64,000 nucleotides of DNA from positions 1,550,001 to 1,614,000 of the forward strand of contig JAZARR010000159.1 in NCBI GenBank assembly GCA_037389465.1, read 5' to 3'. The stretch comes from Baylisascaris procyonis. Its lineage: Eukaryota > Nematoda > Chromadorea > Rhabditida > Ascarididae. Made by a program: the position numbers and the translations under genes. Of the stretch, positions 1 through 12,030 are shown one piece after another; position 1 is the first letter of the stretch; each line of letters begins with the position of its first letter. The notes beneath the pieces are model-generated. The model saw only the letters and a list, made by a program, of their open reading frames with translations, ran no database searches and was not told the origin of the DNA.

Positions 1-3000
1 GGGTGCGCTCCAGAAAGACGTACGCACGGAAGCCGATGCACGCCCTTTGCGTGCTCCATCCAGGCAGTCAAAAGCAATTTCAATCGAGAGGCGTTTGTGT
101 TGCGCCCATAGAAGCACGCCTCTCGGGATGAATTATGTTTTTGAGCGGAAATTTATCCAAGAAACGAGTGCTACGAGCCGTTGAAGAGCTTTTGACGCTC
201 ATATCGATTCTCGTTCTCTCCTTCAATCCGACGTTATCGGTAGACAATGCTCCACTTGACGCTCATCCTGTCATATTTTTGTAGCCGTTAATCATCATTT
301 GTTCTGATACTATCAAACATGTCGAGCGATCACTAATCACATTGTTAGCCTGTAACATTCACTTTACGCAAGTTCTTACCTCCTCCAAGAAAGATATTCT
401 TCTGCAGTACGCATTCAGGTCGTTTAAAATGAACGAACATAAAGGAAAGCACCGAAGCACGCTGAAAATATCGCAAAATTTTTGACACGTCCGGATTGAG
501 TTATCAAGACTCCATACTGCTAATATATCCTTTTCTGCGAAATTGTATTTGAAAATGAAGCATTTACGCAATACAACTATTTTGAATGAGGCGAAATCAT
601 CTTGATAGGATAAAAACATAGGAACTAGCGTGCTGTAGGAGTCGAAGATCACGCTCCTCCGTTTTCTGGAAGGGGAGGACTGTAATGATTTCACCGAACG
701 CATCAGATGAACCGTCATAGAACTGCATAATAATTTTGAGACAACTAATTGCGCTAATTAATGAAATCGATGCTTTAGAGGTTTAAAGAAACAGAAATCA
801 AGCAGTTCAATTGGAAGCTGATGGAACAAATTTTGAGTGGCGTTCGTCCACAAGAACATCCAACTACTTCCATAATCTTCCCGTTACGTCATTCGTTCAT
901 GGTTGATCCTCACCATCGTGCTGGTTCGCTACAACAGAATGAGGACTCGGCTTTACTTATATTGAAACATTGACGACGCTCTGCGCTAAAAGTGTTGATT
1001 CTCGTCATAAATCGTACAGGTTTTGCAACGAGAAGAGGGGAGAACGCGGAACAGAGGGGACGGAGAGAACGGCGTATATGCCAGATTCGAGAGCCCCGAG
1101 AGTTAGAACCAGGCATCTCGGATGCAAAATAGTTTGAAAGAATGGAATTGAGCTTATGAGGTAATAAAGCCTAAGGCGTAAACTAAACCTAACAAATTTC
1201 GCAGTCGTTTCTATGGTTGGTGAGTTCGAAATACCAAAAGGATGTTCATTTACTTAGCCAATGCCAGTAATATTGTATTGCCTTGAAAATTTCCGTCTAA
1301 TAAATTAGGAATTGTAATTCAGTAAGCCTTCACCTGAAAATAATGGCAGGAGAAACTTTGGTTACTGTTTCATTTTCGCCTTTCAAATGCAAATTGCCGC
1401 TTGTGCGACTTACGCCTCTACGCTTCACCTGCACTATTCGTACAGAAGCAACGTTTTCTTTCATTTTTTAAGAAAACACTAACGAGGCATTGCTGGAATT
1501 TGTGGAACGACCCTTAATAACGACAAATACTTTATGAAACATTAAACACATTCAATATCTACTCAGCTCAATAACGAGAAAGGTGCGACAATGTGTGGCT
1601 GTATGGCGCTCCGTGAAAATAACTCCGTGAATACTGCGAAATGGTTCCGCTGCGAAGTAAGCCCACCATGGCCTAGGTTCATATGAGCAACCTATCAGGA
1701 AATGAGCAAAAAGGCGTATGAGCATATGTGGAGAATTTGGAGGAAGCCACAGGAGAATGTAAAAAAATTTTTGGTACCATCAATGTTCCTTGAATGGAAA
1801 ATGTAATGTCCTGAAGACCGTGATGATTGCGCTTAACAAATTTCCAAAGTCCTTCATATCGCCAATTCGTTCTGAATATTAGGAATGAAACCGGTGCCCT
1901 TGCTTAAAGAAATCTCAAATCACTGTCACACTTCACAAGCGTGCGCAAAGCGTGGGGTACGCAAAATGACCATAGCGGAGACTTTAAGCCTCGGCACCGA
2001 TCGCTTCAACTCATTTCGCGCTGTCGAGTCGAGACTCTTCAATTATCCTTTAAAAAATCTTCGGATGTCCATGCTCTAAAGGCCCCATTGATAAAGTTTA
2101 GAGTTGTGTTGAAACTCTGCAATTTATCTATTCACTCTCATCTTCAAATGTTTAAAGCTTCATGTTTTCCGGGCGACATAATATTAATTTTCTAAAGCGG
2201 AAAATATATGTATTTGCAATTATGAGTATAAAACTTTAACGACCACTAAGAAGGAAAAAGTTATTGCTTGTGATCCGTTATAAGGTGCAACATTTAAACA
2301 GTCGAGATTGGTCTCTTGCTCGGCTATGTGATTAAAAGATTTTTACGATGAGAAAAACGGTGCTTGAAGGTTTTAGAAGACCATCTTTGAGAAAAAATTG
2401 CTACAAATGATGCAACAGTAACAAGAGGCTTATATTGATCCTGAATCTATCATTCATATACCAGCTGCTTTAACGAGCGAATGCCTTTGTTACGATCCTG
2501 ACCGAATGTGACGAAGTAGTAACAATTTGAAATAGAAATGCAATCATTATTCGTACAATATTGGTCGCTACCTGCAGTTCTGTTTAGCAAACCCTTAGAA
2601 AGTCTGGAATTGGGGTCAAGGGGTAAGCGGTGGGGCCTTTCTGCCGATTCTGTGAAAAATGACCGAGCAAATCCCTTCATTCCTATCTCCAATTTTTACC
2701 GCAATGCTCTCTAAAATTAAAGCTAGATAATGCCGCCTGTACTGACGAGACATTTCGCTTGCCATGACGTGTGAAAATTTTGTACTTCACTCTTTCAGTA
2801 TTTAAATGCATGATCTTTTAAATATCAATCGTTCTGACAGAGAAAATTTTTACAGAAGACGTGCTTCAACACAGAAGTCCAATCGTTTATGAGAAAATCC
2901 ATTAGATGCTTATCATTGCTAGCATGCATTTCTTCTAAGTTTCAATGTGGAAATCATTTGATAGTCTTCATAAAAGAGAGGTTTCATAAACAGCATTTGT

Positions 3001-4464
3001 TGCAATATTCTCATAAGTATATCAAATTTATTAACGCAATTTGTTCGTTGATATCGATTTTGGGGTGCTAGAAGCGATTTCTAACTGAGGTGAGACGCAT
3101 TTCTGCTTGACCAGTATGAGATAAAAAGTGTTCTATTCTGATGGCTAAACTGAAGGAAATAAGTTAAAAGTGCAACTTTGAGGAGTGTTACACTGTAGTA
3201 TTTTTGCAGCTCTCATTAAAAGGCGTAAAACCAGCATTGCATTCGACAAAGCCCGATGACGTGGACACGAAAAGCATAGTCACATCTTCGTAGATAAAAC
3301 ATTTACGTAGTAGTGTCAAAGTTATTTGCAGAGAACAGCAACACCTTTTAGCATCTCTTTCGACGCACAGCTACTGCATCGACACTCTGGCATTTCGCGA
3401 TGTATTTACCTTCCCGCCATGCCTATCACCTTATCAATTTTTTGCATTGGCTCAATAAAATTCAAAAAAATTTGACTTACTTGGCTTTCAATCCCAATCA
3501 ACGCTGTCAACTCTACGCCATCTTGAGCCAAGTGTTACTTATTTGGAAAAGCGGAAAGATCTCATGAGAAGGTTATTGCCATTTACTTTCTTACAGCCAC
3601 ATAAGTAAACATATGCAAACAGATACACTTATGCAAGCATGCATATAAACACTTGCCTACGTGTAGATTCTCAGCGTGCACACGTGTAGATTCGCTATTG
3701 CTTCAGTGCGGTTTTTTTTTCGAAAAATGCACGGCATATATGATAGTTTCATAACGAATGCCACAGCCTTTAATTCTGAATGGTGACTTCTCGTCGACGA
3801 TGCTTGCCTTCATTTACGTCTTGCACTGTTTTTTCAGATTAATGTCTTGTCAGAGGTGGAAAGTGAGATACTTTTTATTGGATAAGCTGAAAGCTGAGAA
3901 GTGTGGTGAGTGATATGTATCGACTGTTGTCTCGATGAGTCAAAAAAAAAACTCAACTGTCTGCAGGCACTGCCGCATGATTGCCGAATTCAAATGACTG
4001 CTGCACAATGTTCACCACTCAGTGAATTAAATTCAGTAAAAAATTTATTGCTCATTTCCTCAGTTAGTAGAATAGCGACTTGGAATTGCAGTGGAAATCT
4101 CAAAGTGGAGCATCTTTTTTTCCTTCCCAAGGGCTGTCTATTGGAAAAGTTGAATGTGTAAGAAATTTACAACTTGAACTGACTGCAACAATCTAATATA
4201 TTTTTCGCTATCGATTATTGAATGAGCGCAATTTACAACATTTTCACAGGTTCCTCTTCTGGAGTTGACAGCATTTCGAATTGTCGATTCGTTGAAAGTG
4301 TAACTTTTAACAGTCTATGCTGTGTGGTAACTCCGATCGTTTGTACAGCCTTTGATTACAGCAGCCTCATGCCTCGTGATATGATAAGATCGATAATGCG
4401 CCATAGACATCCAGATACATTAAAATCCTTTACTGCTAACCTTTAGGCACTCAAAAAAGCTTGA

Positions 4465-4646
4465 GTAGAAAGAAAAAAGGAACGGGATAGAAACGAAAGA
4501 AGGAAAGGACGAATACAGATATAAAAAAAAAGAATCAATAGAAAAAGAGGGATACATTACGACGATATTTCAGAAGATAAAAGATGAAATGTTAAATTAT
4601 ATTAGAAAGAAGGAAGAATAGTGAAAATGCGAAGGATTTTTTTTTT
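4465..4646. repeat. purine-rich low-complexity tract
   Basis: About 180 bp in which the plus strand is almost entirely A and G with few pyrimidines (runs such as AGAAAAAAGG and GAAAGAAGGAAAGGA). It has no unit structure and no reading frame of interest. Strand-asymmetric purine tracts of this kind are common in intergenic DNA. Confidence 0.7.
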
Positions 4647-7004
4647 CTGTAGCTGAGAAATCAAGATCGAAACGGCGCAGTATGTGTATAGGTAATTAAA
4701 GTTGGGATGAAATAGTGGCGTAAAGAAGTCAAAACTCAGAGTCGTCGTTAAAAGAGGAACGGCTAGAATTATTCTGTTAATTCATGTGTTCATTTCTACT
4801 TCGATATTTCCAGCAGTTAGTAATAATTCGGAAACTTTTTTGGTTTTTAGATAAAAATATAGAAAGCAATCGAATTCAGCGGTCATAAAAACTGATGCGA
4901 AATATGAATCATCAACTGGAGGAGATTGTCGCTGATATAGTTTTCGAGAAATACGGAAATTTTTCACAGTGATGTTCTTGTCTTACATTTATCACCCGCT
5001 TGTTCCGTTTTATTCACTCCTTTTACTGCATTATTCACATGTACGATGCCGCTTTAACGAAATAGCTTTCATCACTAAAATATTCAAGGTGAGCAGAATT
5101 GTGCTGAGGTAATTCGTTGTCAGTGTTATTATGATCCTATTGTTTTTACTGCTCCATTTGTTCCTATTTTTTTATAGCGTTTATTGTGCTGGTTTTTCAA
5201 ATAAGAGTTGGAATATGTTTTGATCGGTTGCAACTACGATGGTTTCTGAACAATAAAGCTCACTTTCATTTGTAATAAATGCCTCGTAACCATCTTCCTC
5301 TGTTTGTGTACTATCATAAAAATAGCGGCATTGAAGCAAGAGGAAATGCACTCATTCGCTACAAAGTGTGAAGAAGCATAGATGTTTGTATGGTGGATTA
5401 TACGTTACACTAAATGCAAGCTTTTCGAAAGTCCACTATGTGCCAAATGCTCGAATATATATAAACAGATGTGGCGCTCGTATCGCGTAGGCGTGCACTC
5501 GGCTGAGGACGTATTGACGACGTGCTTTAAACGAACCAGCCGGCTCCACGACTCAACTGGTTTCCCAGCGACAGACGCCAACGCGGTCAATAAAATGCTT
5601 AAAACTTTTATCTATTCTTTCATATATCATCTTTATTGAAGCTTTTTTCCACATTCGTTCAAATTTGATCGCTCTATTTTCCTAAAAACTAACATTTTTT
5701 GACATATATGTTAGACACACACAGTGTGAGTAAAACGAGGAAGCACACTTGTTTTGGGCATAAGAGACAAATGCTTGATTTCTCCACCGTGAGCTTATTT
5801 CATTTTTGCTTCTTTAGCTTATATAGTTGCCTGCTCCTCTCATGCTTCAAATTATCGTAGCATAGTTATTCTGTGCAAAAATATGACGCATTCTCATATA
5901 AAATTAGTTCGGAATTGTTACAAAAAAGATCGGAATGTTAATTAATGTAAAACAAAGCAGGTGATGTTGGCTTAAATGAAATGGTGAAGACTTGTTCTTA
6001 CATTGTAATCGTCATCAAATTGGCGAGTTTCTGATGGACAAAAGCTTTTGATAGATTATTTTCGCTTCATGGATGCTGAGATATATCCACTTTATTGCTT
6101 CTTACATTTTTGTACCTGTGGTCGATCACGTCCTGTCACCGTTTCTGTTTAAGCTTCTGCTAATCGGCATTTTTGCATCGTTGTCAGGTGTATATCATGA
6201 CCAGTTTAAATGGACAGAATTGAGCATATCTTACCAGCGGTTGTTTTATTAACTGCTGCGTTCATTGTTAAGTATCTGCCGAATGTGACATACCGCGTAT
6301 AAAAAATGCACTTATTAAAGAAGGAGAGATTCTGTAGATTTAGAAGCCCGCTTATGTTCGAAGAAAACGCACTGTCACATGAAACAGAAACGAAAGAAAG
6401 AACGACATCCCTCCCCACATGCAGATATATTCAGCGGCTCGTGGATTGGCGACTGATGATGAAAGCGGTCGAGGATGAATGGCGACTCTGCGGCAACTGT
6501 TCTTCCTGTCGAGTGTGTAACAGGACTGCACTGCAAATGCGGCGCTATAGATACGCCCCACGAACATTCAGCTACAGGCTCGAGAATCACAATCAGCACA
6601 ACCAAGCGCCAATCAATAGAGCTTTGTAAGTAAACCTATAGGAAAGCCAAATGTTGCGAGAATGTGGCTACTATATTCTGATATCAATAATCTTGTGAGA
6701 TCACCTTCCGCTGAAGCCCGTTGCCATTTTAGGTATCGTCATACTTCTTTAAGCCCGGTTGGGGAAATTTCTTTGTCTTACGAAAGCATAAATAGACTTT
6801 TACTTTAGATTCTCACAGTCTTACAATGTTATTAGTGAAGGTTATCCTCACATTATTTTTAGTGAAGGTTCTGAAAGATTACGACGTCGCCTTGTTTGTT
6901 GGCATTATCGATTATCAGTGAGTAGTTATATCTGCTCACTATAATGTCAACCGTTTATACGCATCTGTATATTTAAAAAATCATTATGGGGGCGTGTTGT
7001 CTAC

Positions 7005-7038
7005 GATCACATATGTCCGTCTGTCTGATCACATATGT
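7005..7038. repeat. short direct repeat, 12 bp x2
   Basis: The 12-mer GATCACATATGT occurs at 7005-7016 and again at 7027-7038, separated by 10 bp. Each copy contains the palindrome ACATATGT (CATATG core), so it could be a paired site for a dimeric DNA-binding protein. No gene is recognised next to it, so this is description only. Confidence 0.6.
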
Positions 7039-8656
7039 TTCAATCCGAGAAACTTCTGAAGCCAGATTTAGAAAACTCGATATAAATCATGTGACAGCCT
7101 CGCACCCCGTAACTTATGTCGATCTAATAAATTCGAAAGAAATTATAGGATGTTTATCGGTCGAGTCATAGAAATCTTTGTGAAAAACTTGCACAGTCGA
7201 TTGGATAAGCTAAAGTGTGAATCCAATCACACTACACACTCTGCATTTTTTATTGGTGAGTTGTGAAATTGGTTGATGAGATAAAGAGGATACAAAAGTT
7301 CAGGTCGTGCCAGCTTTTGTGGCACCCTTCTCCACTTTTTTTTAAGATATGAACGGTTATCAACAAAAGCCGCTGTGCAAATCCAATGTTTTTTGGTGCT
7401 TCAGTTTCGTGAGCTACCTGAGCAGTTCGTTGAGCCGTTGCATTCAGACTCACTAGATCAGCAGAAATCACTTGCACAACTGAGTCTGTCATCATTGTTA
7501 AGCGATTAGCTCTGCTATACTAAAGTCTCCACAGATATGGCGAATCTCTTGTTTTGTAAAAGTGAGCAGCAATACACTACAAATGCAAGAGGTTGAAAGT
7601 TTAAAACAAGGCTGAAAACGTTGCAAATTTGAAAAAGAATTTCTGAGAGTCCACTCGCGTGTGAAGTATCCAGACACTTCAATTTGCTAAATGAAATAGG
7701 CAACATAGTTTTAATATCCACAAATTAACGCTCAAATAATAGATAAGAATCTAATGTTACAGAAAGGTTGAATTGTTTCATTTGCATCTGCGACGAATGC
7801 ATCACACGAAAGCGCATCACAAGGAATTACAAGTGGAGTGCTTAAGTGCGTATTTGTTATAAAACAAATGAACGTCGACTAAAAATGACTTGCTAGACAT
7901 TTCACATAGCAGGGCAACTTTCATGAAGTTACAGGTGCTGCAAATCAATATAACTCAATTGCCTCTGTTTTTCATATAAACGGATGCGACAGATTAATAT
8001 AGAAAAGAATAAACGATGATAAGTGCATAAACACCTACGAATGTTATTACGCAGTTTAAAAATTACATTCATAAATTCAGAACAAAATAATATTTTCAAA
8101 TAACTGGATTTATCTATTCGTGCTCAAAAAGAAATTTCGTCGACTTTGAAGCAGCTGAGATTTCCACACATATTTAAATTTCAAAAGTAAGGAAAGAGTG
8201 CTGGTCAACATCCATCCTGGATGAATACTTTGAAATGTTGCTTAAGGAGCCTATAGTAGTTTTCGTAAGGTTCTGGATTCGTTTAGAAATACACGCCTAG
8301 GAGCTAGAAACGACGGCTTCCATTAAAGAAAATAAGATTGAAAGCTGCCATTAAATGGGTGGCAACTATTTCTTCGTCTTCAGTTTGACTATTTAAACAA
8401 ACTCCCTTCGAGAAGAAACCCCAACATTCTCATTTCTGATGGGGATTTTTCGTGAAAATAGGCGTTTTATTTAATCGACATGGGATCCACGTGTAGATCT
8501 CAGCTTCAAAGAACCTCATAGTTCCAACGCGATACAATAAAAACAAGTAGTACATATTCTGCGAAGACATTTTAAACAGATGAAAACGAACTCAGGAATA
8601 ATGAAAACATATTTCTAAATCTGATTAAAAAATCGATGCTACTAATTGCCAATATT

Positions 8657-8715
8657 AGGATTCTGAGCTAAAATCTAGAATTTCAGCTAAGACCTAGGAC
8701 TTTGAGCTGAAGTAT
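8657..8715. repeat. imperfect tandem repeat, about 20 bp x3
   Basis: Three adjacent units at 8657-8676, 8677-8695 and 8696-8715 share the pattern AGRAYTYTGAGCTRARAYCT with a few substitutions. Each carries an AGCT core. It lies in intergenic DNA and is probably a decayed minisatellite. Confidence 0.65.
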
Positions 8716-9529
8716 ATTCGTGCATTGAAGATATGAGACGAATCGTGAGCTGAAACAAACAAACGGGCTCATAGATAAGCACAAATAGCTATTTCCTATT
8801 GCTTTTGTTGCATTAAAAAGCATATAACAGCGCAAAGACAGCTCTGAAAAAAGCTCGATTTTTCGCCTTCTGAATAGCTTATTATGTACCTGTATATTAT
8901 GCACACTGTCAGCCAACGCAAGCAACTAATAATTTGAAACGATAGCACATCATCGACAAATAACGTTTAGGATTTTTCAACAAATTTATCAAAGGACAGA
9001 TGCCCCATCTTCATGTAGAAGGAACGCAGAATCGTCTCTGAGTCCTAATAAACGATGAAATTTTTAAGCAAACAACATCCACGTGGAAGAAGATTGGTAG
9101 AAGTGACTTCGTCATGGAAAATTACAAGCGAAATTTCTTGGCATGTTTTTCGCATGACTGACATGAAAAGGGTGGAAAACGAGACTGACTGCTGAATGGT
9201 GATGGTACGAGGAGTGCACATCGTCAACAATTGAGCGACGGACCCTTGATCAATAATGGAACGCATTTTGGTATGCGCGGTGAGCGCTTCGCCCAGGTTG
9301 TCGCTTATTTTGCCTCGCTTTCCTTTATACCTTTGCATACGCAACGCTGCGCTCTACCCAGAAAACCACTACGTCGTGATATCTACCTCATGGCTGGAAG
9401 TGCTCAGTCACAAGGCAGAATTTCTTCCGAACCTAGAGTTAATAGATTACGCCAGTTGATTTGTTTCTCCTTATTTATGAAATAAACAAACGAACATGAC
9501 CGATAAGGAATCATCGGTTTAGACCACCC

Positions 9530-10480
9530 ACGAGGAACATTCAAGTATGTTCGCTATTGCCAGCGGGGCATAGCTGTGGGCCATTTCGTGCAGGGCAGAA
9601 GTGAGCATTCAGAAGTGCAGCGCTTACGAGACTGCTCGCGAATGTTTGCTTTCTGGAGTGATTGAGAGTTGTGCATTTCACTGTTGACCTGACTGCAAGA
9701 AGCACTGCTTCTCGAAATTGTTTCGATCTTGGCGGAAGCTAGCCTGCTCGTTTAGCACTCTCACTGTGGCCGTATCCCCGCTTAACGCAGCTGCGCCGAT
9801 GCGAACGCCACAATGCTGCTAAACTTGCCTCGGGGCGGGATGTGGGCGGCAGTCGCACGTAAATAAATACTCCCTGCTCAACCATCTCATCGTCCAATTG
9901 AACCGACAGTCGTGCCGTGTAACGTTAGCAATGCAGTTGGCGTATTCCACCATCCAGTCGACATCTTCAGCCTACCAATAGTAACTGATACAACGCGTCT
10001 TCAGCAATCATTGCTGCGCTGTTTGCCTCGCTTCCCGATTATCGCTCACTTTTTGCTGTTTAATTTGTATCAGTTGCCAAAGTGTATGGTGCACAAATGT
10101 GATACTTTTGTCTACTTGAGGATACTCAAAGGCGATTGGCCCATCGATCTTTTTCGCCCTATTTCGGAGGATTTGTTGTTAGGAACGATTCATTTCCTGC
10201 AGCTGTACTGTAAGGTAGCCTCAAGTAGAAATTATTGCGTGTCAAAGCTAAAAGGGAGCTCGACTCCAGTGCTCGGTTGTCCTTTAGGACGTTCAAAAGA
10301 GGCTGCAACCAAAGAAATCGATGTGAGGCGTCATCCGTTTGCTCAATGAATATCACGCTCTCCAGTTTCGCTTTGTGTGTAGTGAAGAGAATCACGTGGA
10401 ATTCACTAATGAAAAACGAGTGGTAAGTAAGCCGTGCAGTTTTCCGAGATCTGCAGCTTTCACTTCTGCATCTCCTCATC
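9530..10480 (+). promoter_or_regulatory. candidate dim-1 promoter and 5' leader region
   Basis: This block is clearly richer in G+C and CpG than its surroundings. It contains an E-box CAGCTG at 9788-9793, the class bound by the myogenic HLH-1/MyoD factor, a GGGCGG-like stretch near 9833-9850, and a TATA-like TAAATAAATA at about 9861-9870. A strong donor (GAGTG|GTAAGTAAG) begins at 10423, so a 5' exon running from about 9.9 kb to 10422 and joining the acceptor at 12002 is possible. The region lies 1.6-2.5 kb upstream of the dim-1 start, and no other gene nearby could own it. A 145-codon open frame at 9912-10349 overlaps it but resembles no protein. The assignment is inference. Confidence 0.35.
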
Positions 10481-11985
10481 GAATAAACCAGAATCTAGCC
10501 TGAGTGACTCTCTCTCTCTTATTTCTCGAAGCAGTAATCTTGCGTTTTAATGCACTGCTACTCTCCTCTCTTGATGCTCGTCAGCAGTATCATTTGCTAG
10601 CACTCGCAGAAGTCGTAGCCCATCCTAGTCCTTTGCGACGTTCAATTCGTACCAAACATACCAAGGTCTGAAACAACACTAAACCTTCGGATTTTCTTTG
10701 AAATTGCCTTCATAATGTGTTCTTCATCTGCTCAGTTGAATTGTTGCAGTCCTGCAGGAGACCAGCAAGGGCGCCAAGAAAATTGGCTTTTTCCTCCTTC
10801 TAACACTTTTTCTAAAGATACAAAAATGAAGAGACCAAGAAGGTTTTCGCTAAATGTGCTGAAAACATAGTCTCTTCTCCGCTATGAAATTGCATTTGCT
10901 AAGTACATAGAATAGCTGGTTCTAAATGTGTTGAGTGTATACATCTTTCCATAAGGTAGATTAAAAGCCGAATATTGAAGAGTTAAAGAGGAGGATAGTG
11001 ATTTGAGTAATGGGTAAGTATTCGTGGTGGCGACAAACCGACAACAGATTGTGTGTGTACTTTTGATGTGTACGGCACTCTCGCTAACGCTCAAACATAG
11101 CTTCTCGAATATACCACAGTTGCATAAGTTACCTTCGAGCGCAGCGCACTGTTGCAGTTGACGCTGAATACGTTTGGTAAGTTCATTTCAGATGCATCGT
11201 ATCAGTGCTATCTTATGCAATTCTGGAAATCGCGCTATCTCACCGGAAGTTATGCAGACTATGAGTAGAGAGTATTACTATTGTGCACCCTGTTTGCGTA
11301 ACGTAACGGTAGGTAGGAAACAGTGCAGCGTGTTTGAAGATCAGTTGTTGATGAAGTCGGCATCACACGCTACTTCCAATGGGCACGTCGATGGCTAATT
11401 TATCTGCTCTCGTCGGCTAATTTATCCGTTTTTAAGTGAAATCCAATTCAAGATATTTTCACATCTTTCGTCGTCGATAGCTTGATTAAAGCGAGATTTC
11501 ATGTGCTTATTTGAGAAGAGAATACGTATATTCGCTCCTGATTCACCCTGACGAAATTCAGCGATCTTTTCGTATTTTAGAACGAGCATCAGATACTCAT
11601 CGATTTTAGAGCGAACTATTCCGATGAATGATCCTGTCAACCGTGTCTATGGGCACAATAGAGATTCAGGGATCATTTACTTACCGTTTGGAATGTTTTT
11701 ATTTAGAAAAATTCGCAACTTAAGTCAAGGTAGCTTCTACGAACTGCTCTAGAGTTTTCATTGTAATCACTATTGTTCTTCAGTTTTTTTGAAGCGATTA
11801 GAAGCCTGATTCTTTGCTCGTCTGTACGTTTTTTATTTTGGCTCAAAGCACCCATGCAGGAATTTTTTCAGAGAGCGGCATTCCCAATTACCTTCATATC
11901 GTGTAATTTATTTCTGCAACCAGTGCACTTGTTTCATAAAAGCGTTAGCATTTCATCCGCCACAAGTTACGTGCCAGTTGAAATC

Positions 11986-12002
11986 GTTGCTGCTTTTTTT
12001 AG
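11986..12002 (+). promoter_or_regulatory. splice acceptor before dim-1 start
   Basis: A pyrimidine run ending TGCTTTTTTTAG closes at 12002, 28 nt ahead of the ATG at 12031. In nematodes a lone acceptor this close to the start codon usually marks spliced-leader trans-splicing. It could equally be the 3' end of a cis intron from a leader exon near 10.4 kb. Confidence 0.6.
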
Positions 12003-12030
12003 ATAGCTCAAACTAGCCAGTTTAAGCGAG

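Larger units (their letters stand above)
1..9500. other. intergenic, no gene recognised
   Basis: No reading frame here resembles a known family and no chain of exons with matching phases could be assembled on either strand. The longest open frames, such as 359-718 on the minus strand, are Phe/Ser/Cys-rich translations of AT-rich DNA. Positions 1-250 are richer in G+C and open on the minus strand, so they could be the edge of an exon of a gene to the left, but there is no start, stop or recognisable motif. A second G+C-richer block lies at 6400-6600. Short repeats in this stretch are listed separately. Confidence 0.5.

Noticed and set aside
359..718. 119-codon minus-strand open frame
   Set aside because: Phe/Ser/Cys-rich composition typical of AT-rich non-coding DNA, no motif and no splice partners.
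6306..6629. 107-codon plus-strand frame with overlapping minus-strand frames
   Set aside because: Several frames are open at once over the same G+C-richer patch, which points to composition rather than coding. No family match.
9912..10349. 145-codon plus-strand open frame
   Set aside because: It starts at GTG rather than ATG, matches no family I know, and overlaps the probable dim-1 promoter/leader. It may be chance in G+C-richer DNA.
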